64,000 nucleotides of DNA from assembly GCA_964400625.1 (NCBI GenBank), contig CAYNUS010000006.1:1-64000 (forward strand), written 5' to 3'. Shown here piece after piece: positions 23,618-32,062 of the stretch. How positions within the stretch are numbered: the stretch's first letter is position 1; each line of letters opens with the position of its first letter. A program made the position numbers and the translations under genes. The DNA is from DYFX01 sp964400625. Lineage in GTDB: Bacteria; Patescibacteriota; Patescibacteriia; SG8-24; DYFX01. The notes beneath the pieces are model-generated. The model searched no databases, was not told where the DNA came from, and saw nothing but the letters and a program-made list of their open reading frames with translations.

Positions 23618-24172
23618 TTAAATCGTCATGATTTCCTGCTCCTTTTCGGCGGCCATTTCGCGGACCTTGTCGTTCCAGAGCTTCACCGCGGCCTCGAGGG
23701 CTTCCTGCAGGCGGAAACGCTCGTCTTCGGTGATCTCCTTCTCCTTTTCCATGCGGCCGATCTCGTCCTTGGCCCTCTCGCGCACGCCGCGCATGGCGAT
23801 GTGGGCCTCCTCGGCCTTCTTGCCGACGATCTTGGTCAGCTCGCGGCGGCCTTCCTCGGTGAGCGGCGGGATGGTGATGCGGACGCGCGTGCCGTCGACG
23901 ACGGGGTTCACGCCGATCGGCGCCTGGCGGATGGCCTTCTCGATCTCCTTGGTGAGCGCCTTGTCCCACGGCTCGATCATGATGGTCTTGGCGTCGGGGA
24001 CCTGGATGGAACCCACGCCCTTCACGGTCATCATGCTGCCGTAGGCCTCGACGGGGATGTCCTCGACCATGGCGGCGTTGGCGCGTCCGGTGCGGAGGCT
24101 CGAAAGGTCCGACTTGAAGAACTCGATGACGTGTTCGAAATCGGGACGGAATTCGTCGATGACGGTATGCAT
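23618..24172 (-). CDS. frr: Ribosome recycling factor
   Basis: 184 residues, the usual length. Conserved blocks include SSLRTGRANAAMVEDIPVEAYG, TIMIEPWDKA and the RVRITIPPLTEEGRRELTKI helix segment. It splits post-termination ribosomes with EF-G. The start at MHTVIDEF is standard. It lies 13 bases after a BNR-repeat lipoprotein gene and is followed by a terminator. Confidence 0.97.
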   Translation of the reverse strand: MHTVIDEFRPDFEHVIEFFKSDLSSLRTGRANAAMVEDIPVEAYGSMMTVKGVGSIQVPDAKTIMIEPWDKALTKEIEKAIRQAPIGVNPVVDGTRVRITIPPLTEEGRRELTKIVGKKAEEAHIAMRGVRERAKDEIGRMEKEKEITEDERFRLQEALEAAVKLWNDKVREMAAEKEQEIMTI

Positions 24173-24185
24173 AGCTTCTGGATCT

Positions 24186-25256
24186 TTAGAAACCGGTGTT
24201 CTGCTTGAAGAGCGTCGTCCCCATGTAGATGGTCGCGTCGTTCGTCGGGTCGATCAGGAGCGTCGTGGCCGCGCGCGTGGTCGGCATCTTCGTGGTGGTC
24301 CACTTGGCGCCGCCGTCGATCGAGCGATAGAGCGTCGTGAGCGTGCCGTAGGCGACGAAGTTGGAGTCCTTGGGGCTGACGGCAAGGGAGTATATGACCG
24401 TCGAGCCGGGCGGCGTCAAGAGGGTGATGGGCTGGAAGGTGGCGCCGCCGTCGACCGTGCGCAGCAGGCCGTAGTTGGAGGCGAGGACGAGGCTGTTCCC
24501 GCGCGCGACGTCCTCGGCGATGATCATGTTGTCGAGCGCGCCGGCGAATTCGCCCATGCCGGCGGAGAGATCGGTCCAGGTCGCGCCGCCGTCGGTCGTC
24601 TTCCAGAGGCCCTTGCCCTTGGTCGCGGCGTACATCACGCGCGAATCCCCCGCCGTCATCAGGATCTGGCGGATCTCGGTGTCGAAGCGGTGGATGGGGC
24701 TCCAGGAGGCGCCGCCGTCGGAACTCTTCAGGACGTCGCCCTTGCTCGTGGCGGCGTAGACGAGCGCGGAGTTCAGGTGGTCGATCTTCACGCTCGTGAC
24801 GCGCGTGTCGGGGCGCGGATCGAAGTAGACGTTCTCCCAGGTGCGCGAGCAGTCGCGCGTACGCATGACGCGGTTGCCGGTGCCGGCGTAGACGACGCAC
24901 TTCTCGGAGGGGCTGACGGCGACGGACGTCACCGTGACGGCGCCCAAGGAGGACGCGCCCTGCCAGGAATCGGCGCCGTCGTACGAGAAGAAGAGGCCGG
25001 CCTGCGTGCCGGCGTAGAGCGCGCGGCGGTCGGACGGGTCGAGCGCCATCGTCGTGACGTTCTGTCCGGCGAAGCTGCGCGGCGCGCCCACGGCGGCGAC
25101 GGAGGACTTCTGCTGCCAGACGGTGCCGCGATCCGTCGAACGGAAGACGCCGCCGTCGGTGCCGGAGCCCCCGGGCGTGCCGGTGATCTGGATGCAGCCT
25201 TGGCCGACGAGCATGAGCGAGGCGGCGGCGAGCGCGAGCTTGGACGTGGTGCGCAT
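24186..25256 (-). CDS. Exported BNR/sialidase-like beta-propeller protein
   Basis: 356 residues. The N-terminal signal ends in LVGQGC, suggesting a lipoprotein although the site is not canonical. About six repeats contain the Asp-box-like S-DGG-W pattern (STDRGTVW, SYDGADSW, SSDGGASW, TTDGGATW, TVDGGATF, SIDGGAKW), building a propeller like YCF48/Vps10-type domains. No catalytic sialidase residues are apparent, so a binding or structural role at the cell surface is more likely. It starts one base after the delta' gene. Confidence 0.85.
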   Translation of the reverse strand: MRTTSKLALAAASLMLVGQGCIQITGTPGGSGTDGGVFRSTDRGTVWQQKSSVAAVGAPRSFAGQNVTTMALDPSDRRALYAGTQAGLFFSYDGADSWQGASSLGAVTVTSVAVSPSEKCVVYAGTGNRVMRTRDCSRTWENVYFDPRPDTRVTSVKIDHLNSALVYAATSKGDVLKSSDGGASWSPIHRFDTEIRQILMTAGDSRVMYAATKGKGLWKTTDGGATWTDLSAGMGEFAGALDNMIIAEDVARGNSLVLASNYGLLRTVDGGATFQPITLLTPPGSTVIYSLAVSPKDSNFVAYGTLTTLYRSIDGGAKWTTTKMPTTRAATTLLIDPTNDATIYMGTTLFKQNTGF

Positions 25257-25257
25257 A

Positions 25258-26163
25258 TCAGCGATCGAGCGTTAGGACGAAGCGTTCGAGGAGGAGGCGC
25301 GGCTGGACGTTGGCGTCGAGCGAGGCGCGCAGGCGGAAGAGGCGGCGGAGGTTGGCGGGCGCGCCGGGAGCGCGGCCGCGGAGCTCGCGGCGAAGGAAGC
25401 CTTGCCAGGCGTCGAGCGCGTCGCGGATCTTGAGGACGGTCTCCTCGCGATCGGCGCGCGGCGGCGCGAGGTCCGACACGAGCGAGAAGCGCTTGTGGAC
25501 GGGCGCCCCGCGGAGCGCGTTCCAGCGCCGTTCCTCGGTCTCATACCAGTCTATCATACCCTCCCCTTCGAGAGCCGCGAGCGCGGCGCCAGGGCGCCCG
25601 TCGGCGCGGGCGGCGGCGCGGGCGGCCGCCGGGGCGTCCAAACCGCGCGCCGAAAGCGCGGCGGCGAGCTCGGACTCGGGCACGCGGCGGAGCTCCAGGC
25701 AAGCCGAGCGGCTCACGATCGTCCGCGGCAGGCGCGAGGCGTCCTCCGCGCAGAGCACGACGTGCGCGCCGGGCGCGGGCTCTTCGAGCGCCTTGAGGAG
25801 CGCGTTGGCGGCCTCTTCGCTCAGCGCGTCGGCGCCGTCGATGACGGCCACCTTGGCGCCGCCCATGAAGGAGCTCATGCGCAGGTGTTCGACGAGCTCG
25901 CGCACGGCGTCGATCGGGATCGCCTTCTTGAGCTTGCCGGTCTTCTCGTCGCGCGGACGCTCGACGAGGCGGAAGTCGGGATGCTTCGCGGCGTCGGCGG
26001 CGCCGAAGAGCGCGGCGGCGAGCGCGGACGCCAAGAGCGCCTTGCCGGAGCGGCGAGGGCCGTGGAGCACGAGCGCGTGGGGGACCGCCCCGTTCGCGAG
26101 CATCGCGCGGAGGCGGGCGACGGCGCGGCCGTGGCCGATGACGTGCGAGAAGGCGTCGTTCAT
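25258..26163 (-). CDS. holB: DNA polymerase III delta' subunit-like AAA protein
   Basis: 301 residues. The degenerate Walker A is GPRRSGKALL (T/S replaced by Ala). The Walker B region is VAVIDGADALSEEAANALLKALEEP, and the sensor-1 segment is SRLPRTIVSRSACLEL. These are hallmarks of the non-hydrolysing delta' clamp-loader subunit. It would help load the sliding clamp. The ATG overlaps the stop of the upstream glycosyltransferase (ATGA), so the two are translationally coupled. Confidence 0.9.
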   Translation of the reverse strand: MNDAFSHVIGHGRAVARLRAMLANGAVPHALVLHGPRRSGKALLASALAAALFGAADAAKHPDFRLVERPRDEKTGKLKKAIPIDAVRELVEHLRMSSFMGGAKVAVIDGADALSEEAANALLKALEEPAPGAHVVLCAEDASRLPRTIVSRSACLELRRVPESELAAALSARGLDAPAAARAAARADGRPGAALAALEGEGMIDWYETEERRWNALRGAPVHKRFSLVSDLAPPRADREETVLKIRDALDAWQGFLRRELRGRAPGAPANLRRLFRLRASLDANVQPRLLLERFVLTLDR

Positions 26164-27302
26164 ACCTGATGCTGGATGCCGAGCACCTCGAGCATGACGT
26201 TCATGGTGCGGCGGGCGGTCTCGTCCCAGGAGTAGCGCTTCGCGTTCTCGAAGCCGGCCGCGCGCTGGCGGTCCCAGAGCGACTGCTCGTCGGTGAGCGT
26301 CTTCATGACGTGCGCGATCTGCTCGGGTTCGCCGGGCTTGGCGTAGAGCGCGGCGCTCCCGCCGACCTCCGGCATCGATCCGGCCTCGGCGGCCAGGACC
26401 GGCGTGCCGCAAGCCTGCGCCTGCAGGATCGGCAGGCCGAAGCCTTCGTACCACGACGGCAGGACGAGCATCCGCGCGCAGGCCATGAGCGCGGGCATCT
26501 CCTCCTCCGGCACGTAGCCGGGCATCACGACGGAGTCCTCCATCTCGCGCGCGGCGATCTCCTTCCGGATGCGCTCGATGCCGAAACCGGGCGACCCGAC
26601 GAGGAGCAGCTTCACCGGATCGCCGACGCCGCGCCAGCCCTTGAAGATGGCGAAGGCGTGGATGAGGTTCACGATGTTCTTCTTCTCCTCGAGGCGCCCC
26701 GCATAGATGATGAACGGCCGCGAGAGGCGGTACTTCGCGAGCACGGCGTCCTTGGCCTCCTCGGGAATGTCGGCGCGGTAGCGCGGATCGGCCGCGAGCG
26801 GCGTGGCGACGACGCGCTCCGGCGGAAGCTTGTAGCGCTCCAGGATCTCGCCGCGCGAGAATTCGGAGACGGTCAGGAGGCGGTCGGCGCGCTTCACCGC
26901 GGCCTTCGCGGAGTAGCGGTGATAGCGGAGCTCGGCCGGCCGATAGAGATGCGGCAGGCGCTCGAAGCCGATGTCATGCAGGGTGGTGACGGTGCGCTTC
27001 GGCCGGAAGAGCGGCAGGGTGTGCGTCGGCTGGAAGAAGAGATCGACCGGATGGCGCCAGAGTTCCCACGACAGGCGGAACTGGTTCCAGAACCGCTGGG
27101 ACTTCCAATACAGGATCTTGCCGTCCCAGCCCTCAGGGAACGTCTCGAGCCCGTCCTGCAGGAACTTCTTGGAATACAGCATGAACTCCAGGCCCGGGAC
27201 CGGGAGCTTCTTCAGGGCCTGGATGAGGTGATAGGAGTACCATTCCGTGCCCGTACGCTCGCGCGCGTTGGCCCGGCTGGCGTCGATGCCTATGAGCGCC
27301 AT
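26160..27302 (-). CDS. GT4 family glycosyltransferase
   Basis: 380 residues, GT-B fold. The N-terminal acceptor half includes HDIGFERLPHLY and VSEFSRGEIL. The donor half includes YAGRLEEKKN and the retaining-GT4 signature SWYEGFGLPILQAQACGTPV (EX7E). Transfers a sugar from a nucleotide donor, probably in surface polysaccharide or glycolipid synthesis. The acceptor is unknown. A TAAGAT -10 lies 9 bases before the ATG, inside the end of the upstream gene. It is coupled to the delta' gene. Confidence 0.9.
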   Translation of the reverse strand: MALIGIDASRANARERTGTEWYSYHLIQALKKLPVPGLEFMLYSKKFLQDGLETFPEGWDGKILYWKSQRFWNQFRLSWELWRHPVDLFFQPTHTLPLFRPKRTVTTLHDIGFERLPHLYRPAELRYHRYSAKAAVKRADRLLTVSEFSRGEILERYKLPPERVVATPLAADPRYRADIPEEAKDAVLAKYRLSRPFIIYAGRLEEKKNIVNLIHAFAIFKGWRGVGDPVKLLLVGSPGFGIERIRKEIAAREMEDSVVMPGYVPEEEMPALMACARMLVLPSWYEGFGLPILQAQACGTPVLAAEAGSMPEVGGSAALYAKPGEPEQIAHVMKTLTDEQSLWDRQRAAGFENAKRYSWDETARRTMNVMLEVLGIQHQV

Positions 27303-27314
27303 ACGGCCGCCATC

Positions 27315-28289
27315 TTACGCTTTCGACTCGCCTTCGTGCCAGTGGCCGTACAGGAACATCATGAAGAGCGCCGCCTTGACGGGAAGATGCCCGAGCAGCT
27401 CCTGGAAACCGAGGAAGAAGATGGAGATCAGGAAGAAGAAGAACGCGACGGCGACGGCAGGGCGGAAGGCCACGCGCAGGAGCACGCAGAGGGCGACGAG
27501 CGTCTCGACCACGGCCGAGATGAAGACGAACTGCGCGTCGGTGCCGCCGAGCGGCGCGATGAAGTTGATGCGGTATTCGCCGACGATGGCGAGCGCGAAC
27601 TCGGGATGCAGCCATTTCACGGAGGCGAGCACGAGGAGGCTCGCGCCCAGGATGACGCGGAAGGCCTGGTAGCCCAGGCGCGTGACGTCCGGACCCTTCA
27701 GGAACGCCCAGCGGGTGCGTTCGGAAGGCCCGGTGATGAAGAGGATCGCGGCGCCGAACATGAAGAACTCCTCCATCAGGTCCCAGAACGGCAGGACGGG
27801 CAGGCCGGCCAGGAAGAGGAGCGCGAGCAGGACGCCCAGCTCGGAGTAGGCGGGCTCGAGGAAGAGGAAGAGCGAGCCGATCGCGATCTGCGCGATGCCG
27901 AGCGCGACGCTCCACGGGTCGCCGCCCAAGACGAGGCTCGGCGAGAAGAGCGTGCCTTTGAGTCCCGCGCCCATGAGCGAGACGCCGATGCAGACGCCGA
28001 GGACGGTGCGCGGATTGAAACGGAACGACGCGAGCTTCTTGTCGAACCAGTGCATGAAGGAGGAACCGTCGAGGCGCCGGTCGATCCAGGCCGCGGCGAC
28101 GAAACCGGCGGCGGCGAGCGCGACGATGATCATGGCGAACGCCGGACTCACGTAGGTGAAGACCGAGCGGGTGAACTCGACGCCCTGATGCTCCACGTAC
28201 CACTTCTCATGCGCGAGCGCGGGCACGGCGGCCAGGGCGAAGGCGGCGACCGCGAACGGCCAGCGTTTCCAGTTCCAGGAGAGGTTCAT
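27315..28289 (-). CDS. Polytopic membrane protein, DoxX-like
   Basis: 324 residues from ATG 28289. A cleavable-looking signal (AAFALAAVPALAHEKWYVEH) is followed by about eight hydrophobic segments. The C-terminal half (VILGASLLVLASVKWLHPEFA ... FISAVVETLVAL) resembles DoxX-type four-helix modules. The function is unknown. The ATG at 28307 is rejected because the extended -10 (28298-28306) lies between the two. The end overlaps the promoter of the GT4 gene. Confidence 0.75.
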   Translation of the reverse strand: MNLSWNWKRWPFAVAAFALAAVPALAHEKWYVEHQGVEFTRSVFTYVSPAFAMIIVALAAAGFVAAAWIDRRLDGSSFMHWFDKKLASFRFNPRTVLGVCIGVSLMGAGLKGTLFSPSLVLGGDPWSVALGIAQIAIGSLFLFLEPAYSELGVLLALLFLAGLPVLPFWDLMEEFFMFGAAILFITGPSERTRWAFLKGPDVTRLGYQAFRVILGASLLVLASVKWLHPEFALAIVGEYRINFIAPLGGTDAQFVFISAVVETLVALCVLLRVAFRPAVAVAFFFFLISIFFLGFQELLGHLPVKAALFMMFLYGHWHEGESKA

Positions 28290-28297
28290 ATGAGGGA

Positions 28298-28306
28298 AGT
28301 GTAGCA
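28298..28306 (-). promoter_or_regulatory. Extended -10 of DoxX-like gene
   Basis: Minus strand TGCTACACT, 8 bases before the ATG at 28289; implies a near-leaderless message. Confidence 0.5.
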
Positions 28307-28314
28307 TACAACCG

Positions 28315-28338
28315 AAAAACTCCCCTTTCGGGGAGCTT
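28315..28338 (-). terminator. Terminator of mreB
   Basis: CTCCCC pairs with GGGGAG across TTTC, then TTTTT on the minus strand. Confidence 0.85.
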
Positions 28339-28340
28339 GT

Positions 28341-29348
28341 TCAGCGCATCGCGAGGATGGAGCGCTTGTACGATTCCAGGTTCTCGAGGGCGATGCCGGT
28401 GCCTTTGGCGACGCAGAGCTGGGGCTCGTCGGCGACGTAGGCCGGGACGCCGGTGGCCTTGGCGAGCAGGCGGTCGAGATTGCGGAGCTGGGAGGAGCCG
28501 CCCGAGAGGATCATCCCCTTCTCCATCACGTCGGCGGAGAGTTCCGGCGGCGTGCGGCGGAGGACTTCCTTCAGCGAGGCGACGAGCTCCTCGAGCTCGG
28601 ACTGGATGGCGTCGGTGACGTCGTCGGAGGTGACGGTGATGGTGCGCGGGAGTCCCGTGATCATGTCGCGGCCCTTGCACTCCATCGAGAGCTTCTCGTC
28701 GAGGTAGAGCGCGGAGCCGATCTGGATCTTGATCTCCTCGGCGGTGCGCTCGCCGATCGTCATGCCGTACTTGCGGCGCGTGTGTTCGGCGATGGCGGCG
28801 TCGAGCTTGTTGCCGCCGACGCGCACGGAGTCCGACGCGACGATGCCGCCGAGCGAAATGACGGCCATCTCGGCGGTGCCGCCGCCGATGTCGATGATCA
28901 TGTGGCCCGAAGCCGAACCGATGGGGATGTCGGCGCCGATGGCGGCCACGACCGGCTCCTTGATGATGTAGGCGGCGCGGGCGCCGGCGGCGATGGTCGC
29001 GTCGATGACGGCGCGGCGTTCGACGGAGGTGATGCCGCCGGGAACGGCGACCATGACTTCGGGGCGGAAGATGCGCATGCCGCCGACGGCCTTGTTGATG
29101 AAGTACCGGAGCATCGCTTCGGTCGTCTTGTAGTCGGCGATGACGCCTTCCTTCAAGGGGCGCACGGCCACGATGGTGTCCGGCGTGCGGCCGAGCATCT
29201 CCTTGGCTTCCTTTCCGACAGCCAAAATCTTCTTGTCGATCGTCGAGATGGCGACGACCGACGGCTCGTTCATGATGATGCCTCGCTTGGGCGCGTAGAC
29301 CAGGACCGAGGTGGTGCCAAGGTCGATGCCGATCTTCTTCAGGAACAT
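28341..29348 (-). CDS. mreB: Rod shape-determining protein MreB
   Basis: 335 residues, actin fold. Phosphate-1 loop GIDLGTTSVLVY, phosphate-2 DIGGGTAEMAV, and adenosine loop GGSSQLRNL are intact. VPGGITSVERRAV matches MreB rather than Hsp70. It forms membrane-associated filaments directing lateral peptidoglycan synthesis. mreC and mreD are not adjacent. Instead it follows a DUF4012 gene by 10 bases and ends in a terminator. Confidence 0.97.
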   Translation of the reverse strand: MFLKKIGIDLGTTSVLVYAPKRGIIMNEPSVVAISTIDKKILAVGKEAKEMLGRTPDTIVAVRPLKEGVIADYKTTEAMLRYFINKAVGGMRIFRPEVMVAVPGGITSVERRAVIDATIAAGARAAYIIKEPVVAAIGADIPIGSASGHMIIDIGGGTAEMAVISLGGIVASDSVRVGGNKLDAAIAEHTRRKYGMTIGERTAEEIKIQIGSALYLDEKLSMECKGRDMITGLPRTITVTSDDVTDAIQSELEELVASLKEVLRRTPPELSADVMEKGMILSGGSSQLRNLDRLLAKATGVPAYVADEPQLCVAKGTGIALENLESYKRSILAMR

Positions 29349-29358
29349 CCGTGTGCGG

Positions 29359-31362
29359 TTATTTCAGGCCGATGACGAAGCCTCGGTCGACCCGGAGGTC
29401 GGTGGAGAGCCGGTATCGCGAATCGCCCCATTCCTGCGAGGGTTCCGGGGGCGTCGCGCGCGCTACGTTCTTACCAAAATCGAGGTCGAGCGTCAAACCG
29501 TTGGCGATGGAGCCGAGCTGTTTCTGGACCTCGAGCCCGTACTCGCCCGAACGGATCATCCGCGCGACGGCGTCGGAGACGCGGTACTCCACCGCGAGCG
29601 TGCGCGTCTCGCCCGGCTCGACCGAGATGAAGCCGCCGAAGACGGCGTGGCCGAGCTCTTCGGCGACGTCGATCGTGCCGGGGCGCCGGCGCGGATCGTT
29701 CAGCTTGTCGTCGACCATCATCCCCTCGCCGCCGATGAGGACGCTGCCGATCGGCGCGTAGAAGCGCGTGTAGGTGCGGTAACGCGTCGTCTTCCAGGTG
29801 AAGCGTCCGTCGTTCTTGTACGTGATGGCGGCGCGCGCGATCCAGGAATCGCCGTCGGGGCGCAGGGAATACGCGATCGTCTTCTCCATCACGGAGTCGG
29901 TCTTGAGCGCGGCGAGGTTGGCGTCGATGACGGCCAGGCGGTCGCCGGGGCCGGAGCGGAAGCGTCCGGTCCAGCGTTGGGCGTCCGCGAAGGCCTGGAG
30001 CGACGGGTCGCTGAAGGAGGCCATGAGATGCTTCTCGTCCAGCGACGCCTGCGCGATGGCGGCGATCTTCGGGAGATCCGAGAGCGAGGTCGAGAAGAGG
30101 CGGTGCACGAGTTCCTGCCCGAGCTTGCCGACGATGTCCTTGCGCTGGGCGAGCGGGACGCCCTGGTCCCAGAACGCGACCTCGACCTGGTATTCGAGCT
30201 CGTCGGTGACGTTCGCCGCGTCGAAGGTGACGCCCTCGACGGTGATGGGGCCGGTGAGCGCGAGCAGTTTCTCGATCACGGTCGGCGTCACGCCGATCAC
30301 GCCGTCGAGCTCCTCCTTGCCGCCCTCGAGATGATAGAAACGCTGGAGCTCGAGCGCCGAGACGACGTAATCCGGCGACCAGTTGGCGTCGCGCATGAAG
30401 AGCGACTGCGAGCGCAGGTATTTGCGGAGCGGCTCCGGCACGGGTTCCTTGAGGTACGCCTCGGCGGGGCCGTCGAGCGCGTAGATGTCGTCGGTGAAGA
30501 ACGATTCCATCTCGCCGTCGGCGACCTTCACGATGCCGTAGGTGCCGACGAAGCCGCCGCCGGGGCGGAGCTCGGTGTTGTTCAGCATCAGGAAGAGGTA
30601 CGTCTTCGGCTCCGGATAGCCGAGGATCGACGGGAGGACCGCGAGCGTCGAGAGATCCTGCCCGAGCACGGCGTGCAGGTCGCCGAGCTGCTTCTTGTAC
30701 GGCGCGAGCGTGTCGAGGATGCCCTGCGTGAAGGAGGTGCGCGGGATGCGGTCCCAGGCGGCGATGGCGCGTTCGAGCGAGACGCGCGCGAGGCCGAGGC
30801 GGTCCGGGGCTTCCGTCAGCTTCTGGAGGAGGGCGCGCTTCTCCTCGCGCGCGAGCTCGTGCACGGCGCGGTCGTCGCCCGCGAGGTCCGGCACCGCGCC
30901 GACGGCCGAGGTGCCGCTCTTCAGCACGGCGATGAGGTCCGCGCCGACGTCGATGGCTTCCTTGAGCGCGATCGAGGCTTCGTGGCCGCCTTCAAGCAGG
31001 TCCCCGATGGCCCGGATCTCCTCGCGATAGAACGGCAGCTGGGCGGCCAGCTCCAGGCGGGCGTGCGCGCGCTGGGCGGCCGAGAAGCGCTGGGCGGCGT
31101 TCTCGAGCCGGTACGAGGCGACCTCGAACTCGAGCTTCTCCGCCGCGGTCTTGGCGGCGAAGAGGTCGTCGCGCGCGGCCTGCGCCTGGGCGTAGACCTC
31201 GCGGCCGGCCATGAGGACCGGCAGGACGAGGGCGAGCCCGGCGATGAGGACGGCGGCGAGGAGGCCGAGGAAGCTCCAGAGCGCGTACGTCCAAAAGCCG
31301 CGCCTGCCTTTCGAGGCGTGCGGCGCATCGTGCCCGAGCAGGTTGTGCGCGTGCGATTCCAC
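29359..31362 (-). CDS. DUF4012 membrane-anchored protein
   Basis: 667 residues. A cytoplasmic N-terminus of about 20 residues, one membrane helix (YALWSFLGLLAAVLIAGLAL), then a helical region of about 200 residues. The DUF4012 domain follows, with its signature NNTELRPGGGFVGTYG. DUF4012 proteins are common in Patescibacteria and some Actinobacteria; their function is unknown, though many are near envelope or polysaccharide genes. It is cotranscribed with mreB here. TGC-TATACT ends 6 bases before the ATG with no ribosome site, so the mRNA is probably leaderless. Confidence 0.9.
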   Translation of the reverse strand: MESHAHNLLGHDAPHASKGRRGFWTYALWSFLGLLAAVLIAGLALVLPVLMAGREVYAQAQAARDDLFAAKTAAEKLEFEVASYRLENAAQRFSAAQRAHARLELAAQLPFYREEIRAIGDLLEGGHEASIALKEAIDVGADLIAVLKSGTSAVGAVPDLAGDDRAVHELAREEKRALLQKLTEAPDRLGLARVSLERAIAAWDRIPRTSFTQGILDTLAPYKKQLGDLHAVLGQDLSTLAVLPSILGYPEPKTYLFLMLNNTELRPGGGFVGTYGIVKVADGEMESFFTDDIYALDGPAEAYLKEPVPEPLRKYLRSQSLFMRDANWSPDYVVSALELQRFYHLEGGKEELDGVIGVTPTVIEKLLALTGPITVEGVTFDAANVTDELEYQVEVAFWDQGVPLAQRKDIVGKLGQELVHRLFSTSLSDLPKIAAIAQASLDEKHLMASFSDPSLQAFADAQRWTGRFRSGPGDRLAVIDANLAALKTDSVMEKTIAYSLRPDGDSWIARAAITYKNDGRFTWKTTRYRTYTRFYAPIGSVLIGGEGMMVDDKLNDPRRRPGTIDVAEELGHAVFGGFISVEPGETRTLAVEYRVSDAVARMIRSGEYGLEVQKQLGSIANGLTLDLDFGKNVARATPPEPSQEWGDSRYRLSTDLRVDRGFVIGLK

Positions 31363-31368
31363 GGTTCC

Positions 31369-31377
31369 AGTATAGCA
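31369..31377 (-). promoter_or_regulatory. Extended -10 of DUF4012-mreB operon
   Basis: Minus strand TGCTATACT; six bases separate it from the ATG, placing the transcription start at or next to the start codon. Confidence 0.55.
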
Positions 31378-31384
31378 CGCACGG

Positions 31385-31413
31385 TTGACGGACGGCGTTT
31401 TTCCTGTTTGACT
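31385..31413 (+). promoter_or_regulatory. Possible promoter of anti-sigma-like gene
   Basis: TTGACG (31385-31390), 17 bases, TTGACT (31408-31413). The -10 is poor; the spacing matches other promoters in the window. Confidence 0.35.
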
Positions 31414-31441
31414 GCCTGCAGACCTTTTTCAAGGAGCCCCG

Positions 31442-32023
31442 ATGGACCGGATCGAAGATGCCTTGGACGCGGCCTGCGAAGGCCAGCGCGACGCGCTCCG
31501 CCGCTACCGCCTTTCCGGCGACCCCGCCGACGCCGCGCGCGTCCACTACGAGTCGTGTCCCGCGTGCCTCGCGGCGATCGACGCGATCGCGGCCGGACGT
31601 CTCCCGGACGCGGCGGCGCTCCCGCACGTCGAAGGCAACCGCCCGTGGGTCATCGCGCTCTACGTCGGATCGCGCCTCCTGCCGGTCGCGGCGATCGCCG
31701 CGCTCGTCTTCTTCTGCGCCAGCGGATTCGTCGGGCGCGAGCTGTCGCCGGCGATCGACCGCCTGCAGGAGCGCGTCCTCTATGTCCGCATGCCCGGCCG
31801 CCCCGACGTCTGCGTCGCGGCCCTGCACGGCGCCGGCGGCTACGGACCGACGTTCCTGGGCGCGGCGCCCTGCGCGGCGGTCCGCGACCGCGTCGCCTTC
31901 GACGAGGACGTCTCCTGGCGCCTGGGCCGGATGGGCGTCGTGCGCGTCCGCGGCACGGACCAGTGCCTCGCGCAGGACGGCGAACGCTCCTTCTTCACCC
32001 TGCCCTGCGGCCGCGACGACTGA
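31442..32023 (+). CDS. Single-pass protein with anti-sigma-type zinc motif
   Basis: 193 residues. AAGGAG precedes the ATG by 5 bases. An N-terminal helical segment contains H35-x3-C39-x2-C42 (VHYESCPACL), the ZAS/zf-HC2 arrangement of zinc anti-sigma factors. One membrane helix (about 68-92) follows, then an exported domain of about 90 residues with four Cys residues (VCVAAL, APCAAV, DQCLAQ, LPCGRD). No sigma factor gene is adjacent, so the anti-sigma role is only an inference from the motif and topology. Confidence 0.7.
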   Translation: MDRIEDALDAACEGQRDALRRYRLSGDPADAARVHYESCPACLAAIDAIAAGRLPDAAALPHVEGNRPWVIALYVGSRLLPVAAIAALVFFCASGFVGRELSPAIDRLQERVLYVRMPGRPDVCVAALHGAGGYGPTFLGAAPCAAVRDRVAFDEDVSWRLGRMGVVRVRGTDQCLAQDGERSFFTLPCGRDD

Positions 32024-32029
32024 AACGAA

Positions 32030-32062
32030 ACCGCCTCCCTCTCAGGAGGCGGTCTTTTCTTT
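32030..32062 (+). terminator. Terminator of anti-sigma-like gene
   Basis: ACCGCCTCC pairs with GGAGGCGGT across six bases, followed by CTTTTCTTT. It overlaps the 3' end of the convergent gene. Confidence 0.85.
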
